Shown here piece by piece: positions 44,313 through 56,855 of a stretch of DNA of 64,000 nt. Every line of letters starts with the position of its first letter. Position 1 is the stretch's first letter. The stretch lies in assembly GCF_900199725.1 (NCBI RefSeq), contig NZ_LT904904.1, positions 840,526 through 904,525 of the forward strand. Reading direction: 5' to 3'. The translations under genes were made by a program, and so were the position numbers. The DNA is from Cytobacillus massiliigabonensis. GTDB lineage: Bacteria > Bacillota > Bacilli > Bacillales > Cytobacillaceae. Under the pieces are notes generated by a model. It made no database searches. It was given only the letters and a program-made list of their open reading frames with translations, and had not been told where the DNA came from.

Positions 44313-45098
44313 ATGGCAGGTTCTAAATTAACAATTAAAGATCTTCATGTTTCTATTGAAGACAAAGAAATATTAAAAGGTGTCAATCTTGAAATTAAAG
44401 GCGGAGAAATCCATGCGATCATGGGACCAAATGGAACAGGGAAATCAACCCTTTCATCTGCTATCATGGGTCATCCTAAATACGAAGTAACAAGCGGAAG
44501 TGTTACTTTAGATGAGGAAGACGTATTAGAAATGGAAGTTGATGAGCGTGCGCGTGCTGGTCTATTTCTTGCTATGCAATACCCAAGTGAAATTACTGGT
44601 GTAACGAATGCGGATTTCTTGCGTTCAGCAATCAATAGCCGTCTTGAGGAAGGAAATGAAATTTCATTAATGAAATTTATCCGCAAAATGGACAGCAAAA
44701 TGGAATTCCTTGAGATGGATCAAGATATGGCTCAACGCTATTTAAATGAAGGCTTCTCAGGCGGAGAGAAAAAACGCAATGAAATTCTTCAGCTAATGAT
44801 GATCGAACCAAAGATTGCAATTCTTGATGAAATTGATTCAGGACTTGATATTGATGCGTTAAAGGTTGTTTCAAAAGGAATCAACGAAATGCGTGGAGAA
44901 GAGTTCGGATGTCTAATCATTACTCATTATCAACGTTTATTAAATTACATTACTCCTGACTATGTACACGTAATGATGCAAGGACGCATTGTGAAATCTG
45001 GCGGTCCTGAACTTGCACAGCGCCTAGAGTCAGAAGGATATGACTGGATTAAGAAAGAGCTAGGTATTGAAGACGAAACAGTTGGCCAAGAAGCGTAA
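44313..45098 (+). CDS. sufC: Fe-S assembly ATPase SufC
   Basis: This 261-residue ABC-type ATPase has Walker A GPNGTGKST, SufC signature FSGGEKKRNEI and Walker B IAILDEIDSGLDID. It drives the SufBCD scaffold complex and is not part of a transporter. ATG 44313 follows GGAGGT. First gene of sufCDSUB, the usual Firmicute order. Confidence 0.97.
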   Translation: MAGSKLTIKDLHVSIEDKEILKGVNLEIKGGEIHAIMGPNGTGKSTLSSAIMGHPKYEVTSGSVTLDEEDVLEMEVDERARAGLFLAMQYPSEITGVTNADFLRSAINSRLEEGNEISLMKFIRKMDSKMEFLEMDQDMAQRYLNEGFSGGEKKRNEILQLMMIEPKIAILDEIDSGLDIDALKVVSKGINEMRGEEFGCLIITHYQRLLNYITPDYVHVMMQGRIVKSGGPELAQRLESEGYDWIKKELGIEDETVGQEA

Positions 45099-45116
45099 TT
45101 TGTTAGGAGGATCATT

Positions 45117-48077
<2,961 letters not shown>

Positions 48078-48172
48078 GTTTTCTCCTTTGATTTTTGGTT
48101 ATGAAATGATTGAAATTTTAGAAATGTATAGCATGCAGCTTATGCATTTCAAATGAATGGAGGAATACGACG

Positions 48173-49570
48173 ATGGCAAAAAAAATGCCGGAAATTGGCG
48201 ATTATAAATATGGTTTTGCCGATAAGGACGTTTCCATTTTCCGATCAAAACGCGGTTTAACAAAAGAGATTGTTGAAGAGATTTCAAAAATGAAGCAAGA
48301 GCCACAATGGATGCTTGACTTCCGTTTAAAATCATTGGAGCATTTCTACAACATGCCTATGCCGCAATGGGGCGGAGATTTAGCGTCATTAAACTTTGAT
48401 GAAATCACATATTATGTAAAACCATCTGAAAAGACAGAGAAATCATGGGATGAAGTGCCTGAGGAAATTAAACAAACATTTGATAAGCTTGGGATTCCAG
48501 AAGCTGAGCAAAAGTATTTAGCTGGTGTATCCGCTCAATACGAATCAGAGGTTGTTTATCATAACATGCAGGAAGATCTTGAAGCACAAGGAATCGTATT
48601 TAAGGATACAGATTCCGCTCTACGTGAGAACGAAGAACTTTTCCGTGAGCATTGGGCGAAAGTGATTCCGCCAACAGATAATAAATTTGCCGCACTAAAC
48701 TCTGCTGTTTGGTCAGGCGGATCTTTCATCTATGTTCCAAAAGGAATTAAAGTAGAAACACCATTACAAGCATACTTCCGCATCAACTCTGAGAATATGG
48801 GGCAATTCGAGCGTACATTAATCATTGTTGACGAAGGTGCTCATGTACATTATGTAGAGGGATGTACAGCTCCTGTCTACACAACAAACTCTCTTCATAG
48901 TGCAGTTGTTGAAATCATCATTAAAAAGGATGCGTACTGTCGCTATACAACGATCCAAAACTGGGCAAACAACGTGTATAACCTTGTTACTAAGCGTGCG
49001 GTTTGTGAAGAAAATGCAACAATGGAATGGATCGACGGCAACATCGGATCAAAATTAACGATGAAGTATCCAGCGGTTATTTTAAAAGGAGAAGGCGCTC
49101 GTGGAATGACACTTTCAATTGCGATTGCAGGTAAAGGTCAGCACCAGGATGCTGGAGCAAAAATGATTCACCTTGCACCAAATACGTCTTCTACTATCGT
49201 ATCTAAATCGATTTCTAAGCATGGCGGGAAAGTAACCTACCGCGGAATCGTCCAATTTGGCCGTAAAGCAGATGGTGCACGTGCAAATATTGAGTGTGAT
49301 ACACTAATTATGGATAATCAATCGACATCAGATACGATTCCATACAACGAAATCATGAACGACAACATCTCATTAGAGCATGAAGCAAAGGTTTCTAAAG
49401 TATCAGAAGAGCAATTATTCTATCTGATGAGCCGCGGAATCTCTGAACAAGAAGCAACTGAAATGATCGTAATGGGCTTCATTGAACCATTTACGAAAGA
49501 GCTTCCGATGGAATATGCGGTAGAGATGAACCGTTTGATTAAGTTCGAAATGGAAGGTTCAATCGGTTAA
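48173..49570 (+). CDS. sufB: Fe-S assembly scaffold SufB
   Basis: This 465-residue protein has conserved FVEGCTAP-like [39 protein letters not shown] and [19 protein letters not shown]. It assembles the nascent Fe-S cluster with SufC and SufD. ATG 48173 follows GGAGGAA. The 95-base gap after sufU carries no obvious terminator. Confidence 0.97.
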   Translation: MAKKMPEIGDYKYGFADKDVSIFRSKRGLTKEIVEEISKMKQEPQWMLDFRLKSLEHFYNMPMPQWGGDLASLNFDEITYYVKPSEKTEKSWDEVPEEIKQTFDKLGIPEAEQKYLAGVSAQYESEVVYHNMQEDLEAQGIVFKDTDSALRENEELFREHWAKVIPPTDNKFAALNSAVWSGGSFIYVPKGIKVETPLQAYFRINSENMGQFERTLIIVDEGAHVHYVEGCTAPVYTTNSLHSAVVEIIIKKDAYCRYTTIQNWANNVYNLVTKRAVCEENATMEWIDGNIGSKLTMKYPAVILKGEGARGMTLSIAIAGKGQHQDAGAKMIHLAPNTSSTIVSKSISKHGGKVTYRGIVQFGRKADGARANIECDTLIMDNQSTSDTIPYNEIMNDNISLEHEAKVSKVSEEQLFYLMSRGISEQEATEMIVMGFIEPFTKELPMEYAVEMNRLIKFEMEGSIG

Positions 49571-49584
49571 TCAATCATAAAATT

Positions 49585-49619
49585 AAAAACCGCTCGCCAA
49601 TTGGTGAGTGGTTTTTTTA
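49585..49619 (+). terminator. Terminator of the suf operon
   Basis: AAACCGCTCGCC-AATT-GGTGAGTGGTTT is followed by T residues; one G-U pair. Confidence 0.88.
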
Positions 49620-49649
49620 CACTTATCTTATCGGATGGAGGTGTGCTGC

Positions 49650-50489
49650 TTGATTCTAATCGGAGTAACAGGATGGGGAGATCACGATACGCTATATACA
49701 AATCCGACTTCACCAGGTGAAAAGTTAAGGGCGTATGCGAGTCACTTTCCAACGGTTGAAGTAGATGCTTCTTTTTACGCTGTTCAGCCAAAACGGAATG
49801 CAGAAAAATGGATGAAAGACACTCCTGATCCTTTTCAATTTATCGTGAAAGCGTATCAAGGAATGACTGGGCATGAAAGGGGAGAGATTCCTTTTCAGGA
49901 TAAGGATGAAATGTTTGCTGCTTTTAAGGATTCGTTAGAGCCATATAGAAATAAGCTTGCAATGGTGCTTTTTCAATTTCCGCCATGGTTTGATTGCAAA
50001 AGGAAAAATGTAGATTATTTGCGTTGGTGCAAAGCAAAAATGGGGGATATTCCATGTGCACTAGAGTTCCGGCACCAATCATGGTTCCATCCAGCATTCA
50101 AGGATAAAACCATCCAGTTCATGAAAGAGGAAGGGTGGATTCATAGTATTTGTGATGAGCCTCAGGCGGGAACAGGCTCTATTCCGATTATTCTTGAACC
50201 AACTAATGAAGATAAAGTTTTAGTGAGGTTTCACGGGCGGAATATTCACGGCTGGCAAAAGAAAAATGCAGAAAATTGGCGAGAGGTGAGATATTTATAT
50301 CGGTATAGCGAGCTTGAACTTGCACAATGGGCAGGCTGGATAAAGGAACTAGAAAAAAAGTGCAAAACAGTTTATGCTGTTTTTAACAATAATTCAGGCG
50401 GAGACGCCGCTGATAATGCGAAGCAATTTATACAAATGTTAAATATTGAATATAATGATCTTGCCCCAAGGCAATTGGAGCTGTTTTAA
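49650..50489 (+). CDS. yunF: DUF72 family protein (YunF)
   Basis: This 279-residue TIM-barrel-like DUF72 protein has ILIGVTGWGDHD, TVEVDASFYAVQPKRNAEKW, ALEFRHQSWFHP and VLVRFHGRN. Molecular function of the family is not established. Start codon TTG 49650 has GGAGGTG seven bases upstream. In B. subtilis yunF also lies in this part of the chromosome. Confidence 0.88.
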   Translation: MILIGVTGWGDHDTLYTNPTSPGEKLRAYASHFPTVEVDASFYAVQPKRNAEKWMKDTPDPFQFIVKAYQGMTGHERGEIPFQDKDEMFAAFKDSLEPYRNKLAMVLFQFPPWFDCKRKNVDYLRWCKAKMGDIPCALEFRHQSWFHPAFKDKTIQFMKEEGWIHSICDEPQAGTGSIPIILEPTNEDKVLVRFHGRNIHGWQKKNAENWREVRYLYRYSELELAQWAGWIKELEKKCKTVYAVFNNNSGGDAADNAKQFIQMLNIEYNDLAPRQLELF

Positions 50490-50554
50490 AAATCATTACA
50501 CGATTTTCCATCAACTCGCATATTTTGATAGCGAGGGAAAGGAGTGTTTGATTC

Positions 50555-50857
50555 GTGATTGACTTAAAACCGATTGATATAAAGGGACATACATTCCTCT
50601 GTGTTTCCGTGGAATTGCCGAAGACAAATTTACTTGTTGTGACAAATGATAAAGGATACATTATGTGTGGGGCACTTGATGTCGCATTGCTAAATGAGAA
50701 ATTAAAGGATCGAAAAGTAATCGCAGGCAGGGCAGTGGGGGTAAAAACGATTGAACAACTTCTTGATGCACCGTTAGAATCTGTCACATATGAAGCAGAG
50801 TCGTTAGGCATTCACCGGGGAATGATAGGAAAAGAGGCTTTACTTAAAATGGTATAA
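50555..50857 (+). CDS. yunC: DUF1805 protein (YunC)
   Basis: This 100-residue protein is the YunC/DUF1805 type (PKTNLLVVTNDKGYIMCGALDVALLNEKL, abbreviated here as KTNLLVVTNDKGYIMC then ALDVALLNE). GTG 50555 follows AAAGGAG. Function unknown; gene follows yunF as in B. subtilis relatives. Confidence 0.85.
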   Translation: MIDLKPIDIKGHTFLCVSVELPKTNLLVVTNDKGYIMCGALDVALLNEKLKDRKVIAGRAVGVKTIEQLLDAPLESVTYEAESLGIHRGMIGKEALLKMV

Positions 50858-50930
50858 AGGTACGCCAATTGGAGATGTTCACAAAAATTTGTGGATTAGA
50901 CTCCATTTGGCATGCCTTTTTATTTTTTAT
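50857..50930 (+). terminator. Terminator after yunC
   Basis: AAGGTACGCCAATTGGAG pairs with CTCCATTTGGCATGCCTT (a long stem with few mismatches), then TTTTATTTTTT. Confidence 0.75.
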
Positions 50931-51057
50931 TTCAATATTTTTCGACAAAATTAGAGTCTTGTCTGTCACTTTTTAGCGAAAAAGGTTATTATAGTTAAAG
51001 GTGATAATGAATGAGAACGACAATGGAAAAACTTCGAAATGGTTATAGGAGTAATTT

Positions 51058-52143
51058 ATGCGATTAGTGACAACTTCATCCGTAGAAGCTGGTACGATAC
51101 TTGCAAAGACCATATACAATGAAACAGGACAAATCTTGCTTAGTGAAGGTGTTGAGCTGAAGGAAAGCATGATTCAGCGCCTGAATTCTTTAGGAATTAG
51201 TTATATTTTTATTAAGGATATTCAAACGGAGGATATTGAATACAAAGGAACACTGACTGATCCAGTTCGCAGAAAAGCGATTCAAACAATAAATTCGACT
51301 TTTTTGGAGATCCAAAAGGATTCAAGCATATCCAATTCTTTTGTAGTTGAGAAGGCTTCGAGACGTCTATCTGAATTGATTCGTTTTTTAATGACCGAGC
51401 TAGGGGATAATAAAGATCTTTTAAACTTACTTTCAGATGCTTATTCATACGATAACTATATCTTCACCCATTCGTTAAATGTTACGTTATATTCGTTAGC
51501 GCTTGGGCTTGAGCTGAAACTTACGCCAAAGGAATTGGAAACTTTAGGTTTAGGGGCTATTTTCCATGATATTGGGAAACTAAAGGTTCCATTGGATGTC
51601 TTGCTTAAGCCAGGGAAATTGACGGAAGAGGAATACATTGCCATAAAAGAACATGCTGAAACAGGCTTTCAAATTTTAAGAAAGGTACAAACCATTCCTC
51701 TATTAGTGGCACATTGTGCCTATCAGCATCATGAGCGTATCAATGGTTCGGGTTATCCAAGAGGATTAACAGGAAAGGATATTCACTTTTTTGGAAAAAT
51801 TATTGCTGTTGCAGATGTATTTGATGCGGTTACTTCGAATCGTGTCTATCGAAAAGCTATGCTTCCGCATGAAGGTTTAGAAATTCTTTATGCAGGTTCT
51901 GGAACCTTATTTGAACAGCAAATTGTAGAAGCTTTTCGATTAGCAGTTGCCATCTATCCAGTCGGGATAACGGTGGAGCTAAATGATGGACGTAAAGGAA
52001 TTGTTACCGGTCAAAATATTGGTTTAGGGGACCGTCCGATTATAAGAATTATGGAGCATAACGGGGAACAAGTTCCTCCATATGAATTAGATTTGAAAGT
52101 AGAACTGAATGTGGTCATAACAGAATGTGACACAGCCTTTTAA
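51058..52143 (+). CDS. HD-GYP domain protein, probable c-di-GMP phosphodiesterase
   Basis: This 361-residue protein has an N-terminal region of about 120 residues, then an HD-GYP domain with HDIGKLKVPLD, HHERINGSGYPRGL and IIAVADVFDAVTSNRVYR. HD-GYP proteins hydrolyse cyclic di-GMP. No receiver or membrane sensor is seen, and the C-terminal part (about 300-361) is a short beta domain. ATG 51058 follows TAGGAG. With the EAL gene at the left edge it hints at active c-di-GMP turnover. Confidence 0.88.
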   Translation: MRLVTTSSVEAGTILAKTIYNETGQILLSEGVELKESMIQRLNSLGISYIFIKDIQTEDIEYKGTLTDPVRRKAIQTINSTFLEIQKDSSISNSFVVEKASRRLSELIRFLMTELGDNKDLLNLLSDAYSYDNYIFTHSLNVTLYSLALGLELKLTPKELETLGLGAIFHDIGKLKVPLDVLLKPGKLTEEEYIAIKEHAETGFQILRKVQTIPLLVAHCAYQHHERINGSGYPRGLTGKDIHFFGKIIAVADVFDAVTSNRVYRKAMLPHEGLEILYAGSGTLFEQQIVEAFRLAVAIYPVGITVELNDGRKGIVTGQNIGLGDRPIIRIMEHNGEQVPPYELDLKVELNVVITECDTAF

Positions 52144-52164
52144 ATCATTTGAATGTTTTTCTTC

Positions 52165-52217
52165 ATGAGGTTCCCATTTGTTCAATAAAACACAAAGGAA
52201 CCCTTCATTTTTATTAT
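52165..52217 (+). terminator. Terminator after HD-GYP gene
   Basis: ATGAGGTTCC pairs with GGAACCCTTCAT across a long A-rich loop, then TTTTTATT. Confidence 0.6.
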
Positions 52218-52280
52218 AGAACTTGTCACTTATCTATTATTCTGGTATAGTAATAAAAAATTGAATAAACCTTATCATAT

Positions 52281-52549
52281 CCGATGGGGTAGAGGTGCAG
52301 AATTTAAGAGTAAGCTGTGTGAGGATGACAACAATGATCACAGCCTAAAGGGAATTCTGCCGAAGCAAATGAATTTGTGTCAGCAATCATTTGCTGGGGT
52401 TACTTTGAATAAGGGTAACACTGTCATTATGAAGGGCAAGCAGAAAATCTGTTTTACTAATCCTTCATATTGGGGAGCTACAGGTCGTGATGGAGAATCT
52501 TATTACTTATAAGAGTAATGATAGATCATCTCTATCGTTACTCTTTTTT
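52281..52549 (+). promoter_or_regulatory. Lysine riboswitch (L-box) with terminator
   Basis: Core elements in order: GGTAGAGGTGCAGAATTTAA, GAGTAA, GGGAATTCTGCCGAAGC, TTTGCTGG, GTAACACTGTCATTATGAAG and closing GGAGCTAC, the conserved L-box layout. The terminator AAGAGTAATGATAG / CTATCGTTACTCTTTTTT lies at 52510-52549. Lysine binding would switch off the downstream transporter gene. An 83-codon frame across the region is a chance frame. Confidence 0.93.
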
Positions 52550-52633
52550 ATTTTTCTATCATTATCGAATTCCCTCTAAGGAAAGGGATAATCGTTTAAT
52601 CCGAATCCCATAATAAAAAGAGGAGGAATAAAA

Positions 52634-54214
52634 ATGGAAAATACCATTTTTTCGCTAATCCCCCCTTTGTTAGCAATCGTCATGGTGGTTTTGACGAGAA
52701 GAGTCTTGCTATCTTTAGGTGTGGGAATCGTATCAGCAGCTATTTTGCTTGCTGAATTCAGTATATCAGAAATGTTCAATATCATTTTTGGGGCAATAAA
52801 AGGGCTATTTATTGCAGATGGTGAAATGAATACATCCAATATTTATATTCTTTTATTCTTAATTATATTAGGAATCATTACTTCATTTATTTCTATCTCT
52901 GGCGGAAGCCATGCGTTCGGTGAATGGGCAATCAAGCGGGTAAAGTCCCGTGTAGGAGCACAAATTGTTACTGTTGTATTAGGTATGATCATTTTTATTG
53001 ATGACTATTTTAACGCGCTTGCAGTTGGACAAATTTCCAAGCCGATCACTGATCGACAAAAGGTGTCAAGGGCGAAGCTAGCCTATTTAATTGATTCAAC
53101 TTCTGCTCCAATATGTGTTGTTTCACCTGTATCAAGCTGGGGTGCTTCTATTATTGCACTAATCGGTACAATTCTCGCATCTCATAATATAACAGAGTAC
53201 TCTGCTTTCTCTGCATTTATGCAAATCATTCCGATGAACCTATATGTCTGGGCCACTTTAGCAATGGTATTCATAGTCGCTTTCAAAGGGGTAGAAATTG
53301 GACCAATGAGAGTGCACGAGCGGCGAGCTGTAAAGGAAGGCTTAGTTGCGGACCCTGCGAAGCCAGCAGCTGGGGAATTGAAAGACGATCTGCCGACTAG
53401 CACGAGAGGATCAGTAGGCGATTTGGTTTGGCCAATTATTGCACTAATTGTTGGAACAGTTGGAGCGATGATATGGACAGGAGCTGCGGGCACGGAAGGA
53501 AATGTTTCTGTTTTAGCTATTTTTGAAAATACGGATGTGACCAAGTCACTTATTCTTGGCGGGCTTCTTGGATTAATTGTTACATTAGGATTTTTTATCC
53601 GCCAAGTTTTTGTTTTAAAAGGTGTGGAAGGACAAGCATTTGGAAAGGGTGTTTGGGCAGGAACGAAATCGATGCTCCCGGCTGTATACATTCTTCTATT
53701 TGCTTGGGTCATTGCTGACTTAATCCAGCGATTAGAAACTGGAAAATATTTAGCAGGTATTGCTGAGAGTACGAATTTAAATCCTTCATTTCTGCCGTTA
53801 ATCCTTTTTGTTATTGCTTGTATTATGGCATTTAGTACAGGAACATCATGGGGGTCGTTTGGAATTTTGCTTCCAATTGCTGGGGATATTGCAGCGGCAA
53901 CGGATATAAATCTTCTTTTGCCTGCATTAGCCGCTGTGTTAGCAGGTGCAGTGTTTGGTGATCACTGTTCTCCGATTTCTGATACAACAATTCTTTCATC
54001 TACAGGAGCTGGCTGTAATCATATGGACCATGTGATGACACAGCTGCCTTATGCGGTCATATCAGCAATTATTGCAGCGATCGGTTATGTCGTAATAGGC
54101 TTCACAGGAAGTACAATCCTAGCACTTCTAACAGTAGCAGCAATCCTAATTACTTTTATAATAATAGCTGGCAGACGATCAAAAGACTGGTGGCAGGGTA
54201 CGCAAACAGAGTAA
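52634..54214 (+). CDS. NhaC-family transporter, probable lysine transporter
   Basis: This 526-residue protein of about 12 helices belongs to the NhaC Na+/H+ antiporter superfamily: FIDDYFNALAVGQISKP, STSAPICVVSPVSSWGA, FSTGTSWGSFGILLPIA and GDHCSPISDTTILSSTGAGC. Family annotation alone would say Na+/H+ antiporter, but the lysine riboswitch directly upstream makes lysine (or a related amino acid) uptake more likely, as proposed for riboswitch-linked NhaC members. ATG 52634 follows AGAGGAGGAA. Confidence 0.85.
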   Translation: MENTIFSLIPPLLAIVMVVLTRRVLLSLGVGIVSAAILLAEFSISEMFNIIFGAIKGLFIADGEMNTSNIYILLFLIILGIITSFISISGGSHAFGEWAIKRVKSRVGAQIVTVVLGMIIFIDDYFNALAVGQISKPITDRQKVSRAKLAYLIDSTSAPICVVSPVSSWGASIIALIGTILASHNITEYSAFSAFMQIIPMNLYVWATLAMVFIVAFKGVEIGPMRVHERRAVKEGLVADPAKPAAGELKDDLPTSTRGSVGDLVWPIIALIVGTVGAMIWTGAAGTEGNVSVLAIFENTDVTKSLILGGLLGLIVTLGFFIRQVFVLKGVEGQAFGKGVWAGTKSMLPAVYILLFAWVIADLIQRLETGKYLAGIAESTNLNPSFLPLILFVIACIMAFSTGTSWGSFGILLPIAGDIAAATDINLLLPALAAVLAGAVFGDHCSPISDTTILSSTGAGCNHMDHVMTQLPYAVISAIIAAIGYVVIGFTGSTILALLTVAAILITFIIIAGRRSKDWWQGTQTE

Positions 54215-54219
54215 ATATA

Positions 54220-54252
54220 AGAGGCTTTCTCTAGATGAGAGAGCCTTTTATT
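54220..54252 (+). terminator. Terminator after NhaC-family gene
   Basis: AGAGGCTTTCTCT and AGAGAGCCTTTT pair with a small bulge. Confidence 0.7.
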
Positions 54253-54325
54253 GTTCAAAAGATATAAATCTTAAGTAATTGTAATATAATATTTTGAATA
54301 GTTATAATCTTGCTAAAATATTGTT

Positions 54326-54354
54326 TTGACAGATTAATCTAAAAATATTATACT
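54326..54354 (+). promoter_or_regulatory. Sigma-A promoter of the liv operon
   Basis: TTGACA (54326-54331) and TATACT (54349-54354) are exactly 17 bases apart; the binding-protein gene starts about 180 bases downstream. The leader of about 170 bases between them shows no riboswitch I recognise. Confidence 0.75.
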
Positions 54355-54534
54355 GTCTTTAGATTATATCAAGTAGTCAGATAATACTAGGATTTATCAC
54401 TATTTTTTTATTTGAAGGAAGAACTGGCTATTTGTAGGGGGTAGATGTGAAAGTCAAATTGGTGAATGAACAGCCACAAAACCTCAATTCGATCTAAATG
54501 TTCAGAACAATCAGAAATAAAAGGGGGAGTAGAG

Positions 54535-55737
54535 ATGTTTTTTAGAAAGAAAATTACTTCAGTACTTATGGCTTCGGCATTGGTTGCTGGAGTATTGGCT
54601 GGCTGCGGCGGGGAAAAGGCCGGTACTGAAGGTTCAAAAGACTCTGGCAGTGGCGGAGATACAATTAAAATCGGTGCAAACCTGGAGCTTTCTGGAGCTG
54701 TTGCTTCTTATGGGCAGGGGATTGCCGAAGGAATTGATCTTGCTGTTGAAGAGATTAATAGTAGCGGCGGAGTAGACGGCAAGAAAATAGAAATCATTAA
54801 AGTAGATAATAAATCAGATGCAGCAGAAGCGACAAACGCTGCTATTAAATTGACAAACCAAGATAAAGTAACGGCTATCATTGGCGCAGCTACTAGTGGA
54901 AATTCAGTAGCACAAGCGCAAATTGCCAACGATAATAAAACCATTCTACTATCTCCATCTGGAACTAGCCCGAACGTAACAGTTGGGACGAATGGAAAAG
55001 TAAATGAATTTGTATTCCGTACTTCTTTTATTGATCCATTCCAAGGAACGGTTGCAGCTAATTTTGCAGCAGGAGATTTGAATATTAAAAATGCAGCAAT
55101 CTATGCAGATAATGCAAGTGATTATGCAAAAGGTTTAGCCGCATCTTTTAAAGAAACTTTCGAGGCTGCTGGGGGAAAAGTTGTTGCTGAAGAATCTTAT
55201 GTAGCAAAAGATACAGATTTCCGTTCAACACTAACTCGTATTAAGTCTGCTAACCCAGAATTTATTTTTATCCCTGGTTATTATGAAGAAGTGGGCTTAA
55301 TCATTAAGCAAGCACGTGAAATGGGCATTACGGTACCTTTTATGGGCGCTGATGGCTGGGATTCGCCAATTCTTGTTGATTTAGCAGGTGCTGAAGCGTT
55401 AAATAACACATTCCTTACAAACCATTATTCCGCACAAGATCCAGATGAAACAATTCAAAAGTTCGTAACAAGCTTCTCAAAAAAATATTCTGGAAAGTCT
55501 CCTGATGCATTTAATGCTCTAGGCTATGACTCTGTTTATTTCTTAGTAGATGCAATGAAACGCGCTGGCGATACATCTGATGCATCAAAAATTAAGGATG
55601 CTCTTGCAGCAACGAAAGATTTATCTCTTGTAACTGGAGTCGTAACTGTTGATGAATTTCACAACCCAATTAAATCAGCTACTGTTTTAGAACATAAAGA
55701 TGGGAAGCAAGTCTTCAAGTCTAAAGTGAATCCGTAA
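54535..55737 (+). CDS. livJ: Branched-chain amino acid binding lipoprotein
   Basis: This 400-residue type-I solute-binding protein has lipobox LAGC with Cys24. Landmarks are IKIGANLELSGAVASYGQG, GAATSGNSVAQAQIAND, SPSGTSPNVT and YYEEVGLIIKQAREMGI. It binds leucine, isoleucine or valine, though amides or urea are possible for the wider family. ATG 54535 follows AAGGGGGAG; the frame extends upstream to 54466 without a site. Confidence 0.88.
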   Translation: MFFRKKITSVLMASALVAGVLAGCGGEKAGTEGSKDSGSGGDTIKIGANLELSGAVASYGQGIAEGIDLAVEEINSSGGVDGKKIEIIKVDNKSDAAEATNAAIKLTNQDKVTAIIGAATSGNSVAQAQIANDNKTILLSPSGTSPNVTVGTNGKVNEFVFRTSFIDPFQGTVAANFAAGDLNIKNAAIYADNASDYAKGLAASFKETFEAAGGKVVAEESYVAKDTDFRSTLTRIKSANPEFIFIPGYYEEVGLIIKQAREMGITVPFMGADGWDSPILVDLAGAEALNNTFLTNHYSAQDPDETIQKFVTSFSKKYSGKSPDAFNALGYDSVYFLVDAMKRAGDTSDASKIKDALAATKDLSLVTGVVTVDEFHNPIKSATVLEHKDGKQVFKSKVNP

Positions 55738-55749
55738 GATAGGGCTGGA

Positions 55750-55780
55750 GAAATGGGGGGATAATGTATCCTCCCATTTC
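55750..55780 (+). other. Intercistronic hairpin after livJ
   Basis: GAAATGGGGGGA and TCCTCCCATTTC (one G-U pair) flank TAATGTA. The following bases are TAATTTAAAG, with no T-run, so this is more likely an mRNA-stabilising or attenuating hairpin than a full terminator. Confidence 0.6.
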
Positions 55781-55805
55781 TAATTTAAAGAGGGAATTCT
55801 TGAAG

Positions 55806-55950
55806 TTAGACAGTTGTCCAGCTTCTGCGCCTAGCGGCTATTGGGCTTCCCTTCCCCTCCTGCGATAAATCAACATCGAATGCGTTTCCTTTATTTCGGC
55901 GGGGTTGCTCCAGCCCATACGGCACAAAGCAAGGCGCTTACGCTTTTCTA
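55806..55950 (+). repeat. Dispersed structured intergenic repeat, copy 3 (inside liv operon)
   Basis: Starts TTAGACAGTTGTCCAGCTTC and ends AAGGCGCTTACGCTTTTC, directly followed by the livH ribosome site AAAAAGGAG. More diverged than copies 1 and 2, but the end and the TCAACATCG core are kept. Confidence 0.82.
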
Positions 55951-55967
55951 AAAAGGAGTGAATGAAT

Positions 55968-56843
55968 ATGGAATGGATACAGCAATTAATAAATGGTATT
56001 TCACTCGGGAGTATCTATGCGCTAATCGCATTAGGGTATACGATGGTTTATGGAATCATTAAGTTAATTAACTTTGCTCATGGCGAGGTTTTTATGATTG
56101 GTGCTTTTGTAGGGTTTTATGCAATTGCGGGTTGGGGGTTAGGCTTTTTTCCAGCATTACTTTTGGCGATGGCAGTATGTGCCATATTCGGTGTACTAAT
56201 AGAGCGCATCGCCTATAGAAGACTTCGGAATGCGACTCGAATAGCTGCATTAATTACAGCAATTGGATTATCTCTTCTCATTCAATATGTCGTGATCTAT
56301 TTCCGGGGGGCACAGCCAGAAGCTTATCCAGATGCGTTGTCCAACAAAACGTTTGATTTATTTGGGGTGCAAATCAGCAGCCAATCGATTTTGATTCTTT
56401 CAGTCTCCATTGTCTTAATGATTTTATTGCAATTTGTTGTTCATCGGACAAAAATTGGAAAGGCCATGCGTGCGGTTTCTCATGATATGGACGCTGCTCG
56501 TTTGATGGGGATTAATGTTAACACAACTATTTCAGCTACCTTTGCTATAGGCTCTGCATTAGCAGGAGCAGCGGGTGTATTTTTTGGTGTGTATTATACG
56601 AAAATTGAACCATTAATGGGGATTATTCCTGGCCTGAAAGCATTCGTTGCAGCTGTGCTGGGGGGAATAGGAATTATTCCAGGGGCAATGGTTGGAGGTC
56701 TTGTGCTTGGTGTGGTAGAAACGATTGTTAGTGCATTAGGCTATTCACTTTGGAGAGATGCTGCAGCATTTATCATTCTTATATTAATTCTTTTATTTAG
56801 ACCGTCAGGCATCTTCGGTAAAAATGCAAGAGAGAAAGTGTAG
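55968..56843 (+). CDS. livH: Branched-chain amino acid permease LivH
   Basis: This 291-residue permease has about eight helices and LivH signatures GISLGSIYALIALGYTMVYG, KLINFAHGEVFMIGA and VLGGIGIIPGAMVGGLVLG. It forms a heterodimer with LivM. ATG 55968 has AAAGGAG nine bases before it; ATG 55962 is too close. Confidence 0.92.
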   Translation: MEWIQQLINGISLGSIYALIALGYTMVYGIIKLINFAHGEVFMIGAFVGFYAIAGWGLGFFPALLLAMAVCAIFGVLIERIAYRRLRNATRIAALITAIGLSLLIQYVVIYFRGAQPEAYPDALSNKTFDLFGVQISSQSILILSVSIVLMILLQFVVHRTKIGKAMRAVSHDMDAARLMGINVNTTISATFAIGSALAGAAGVFFGVYYTKIEPLMGIIPGLKAFVAAVLGGIGIIPGAMVGGLVLGVVETIVSALGYSLWRDAAAFIILILILLFRPSGIFGKNAREKV

Positions 56844-56855
56844 GTGAGGAAGTCT

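Noticed and set aside
52261..52512. An 83-codon open frame upstream of the NhaC-type gene
   Set aside because: It lies wholly inside the lysine riboswitch and terminator; the bases are explained by RNA structure and there is no ribosome site.
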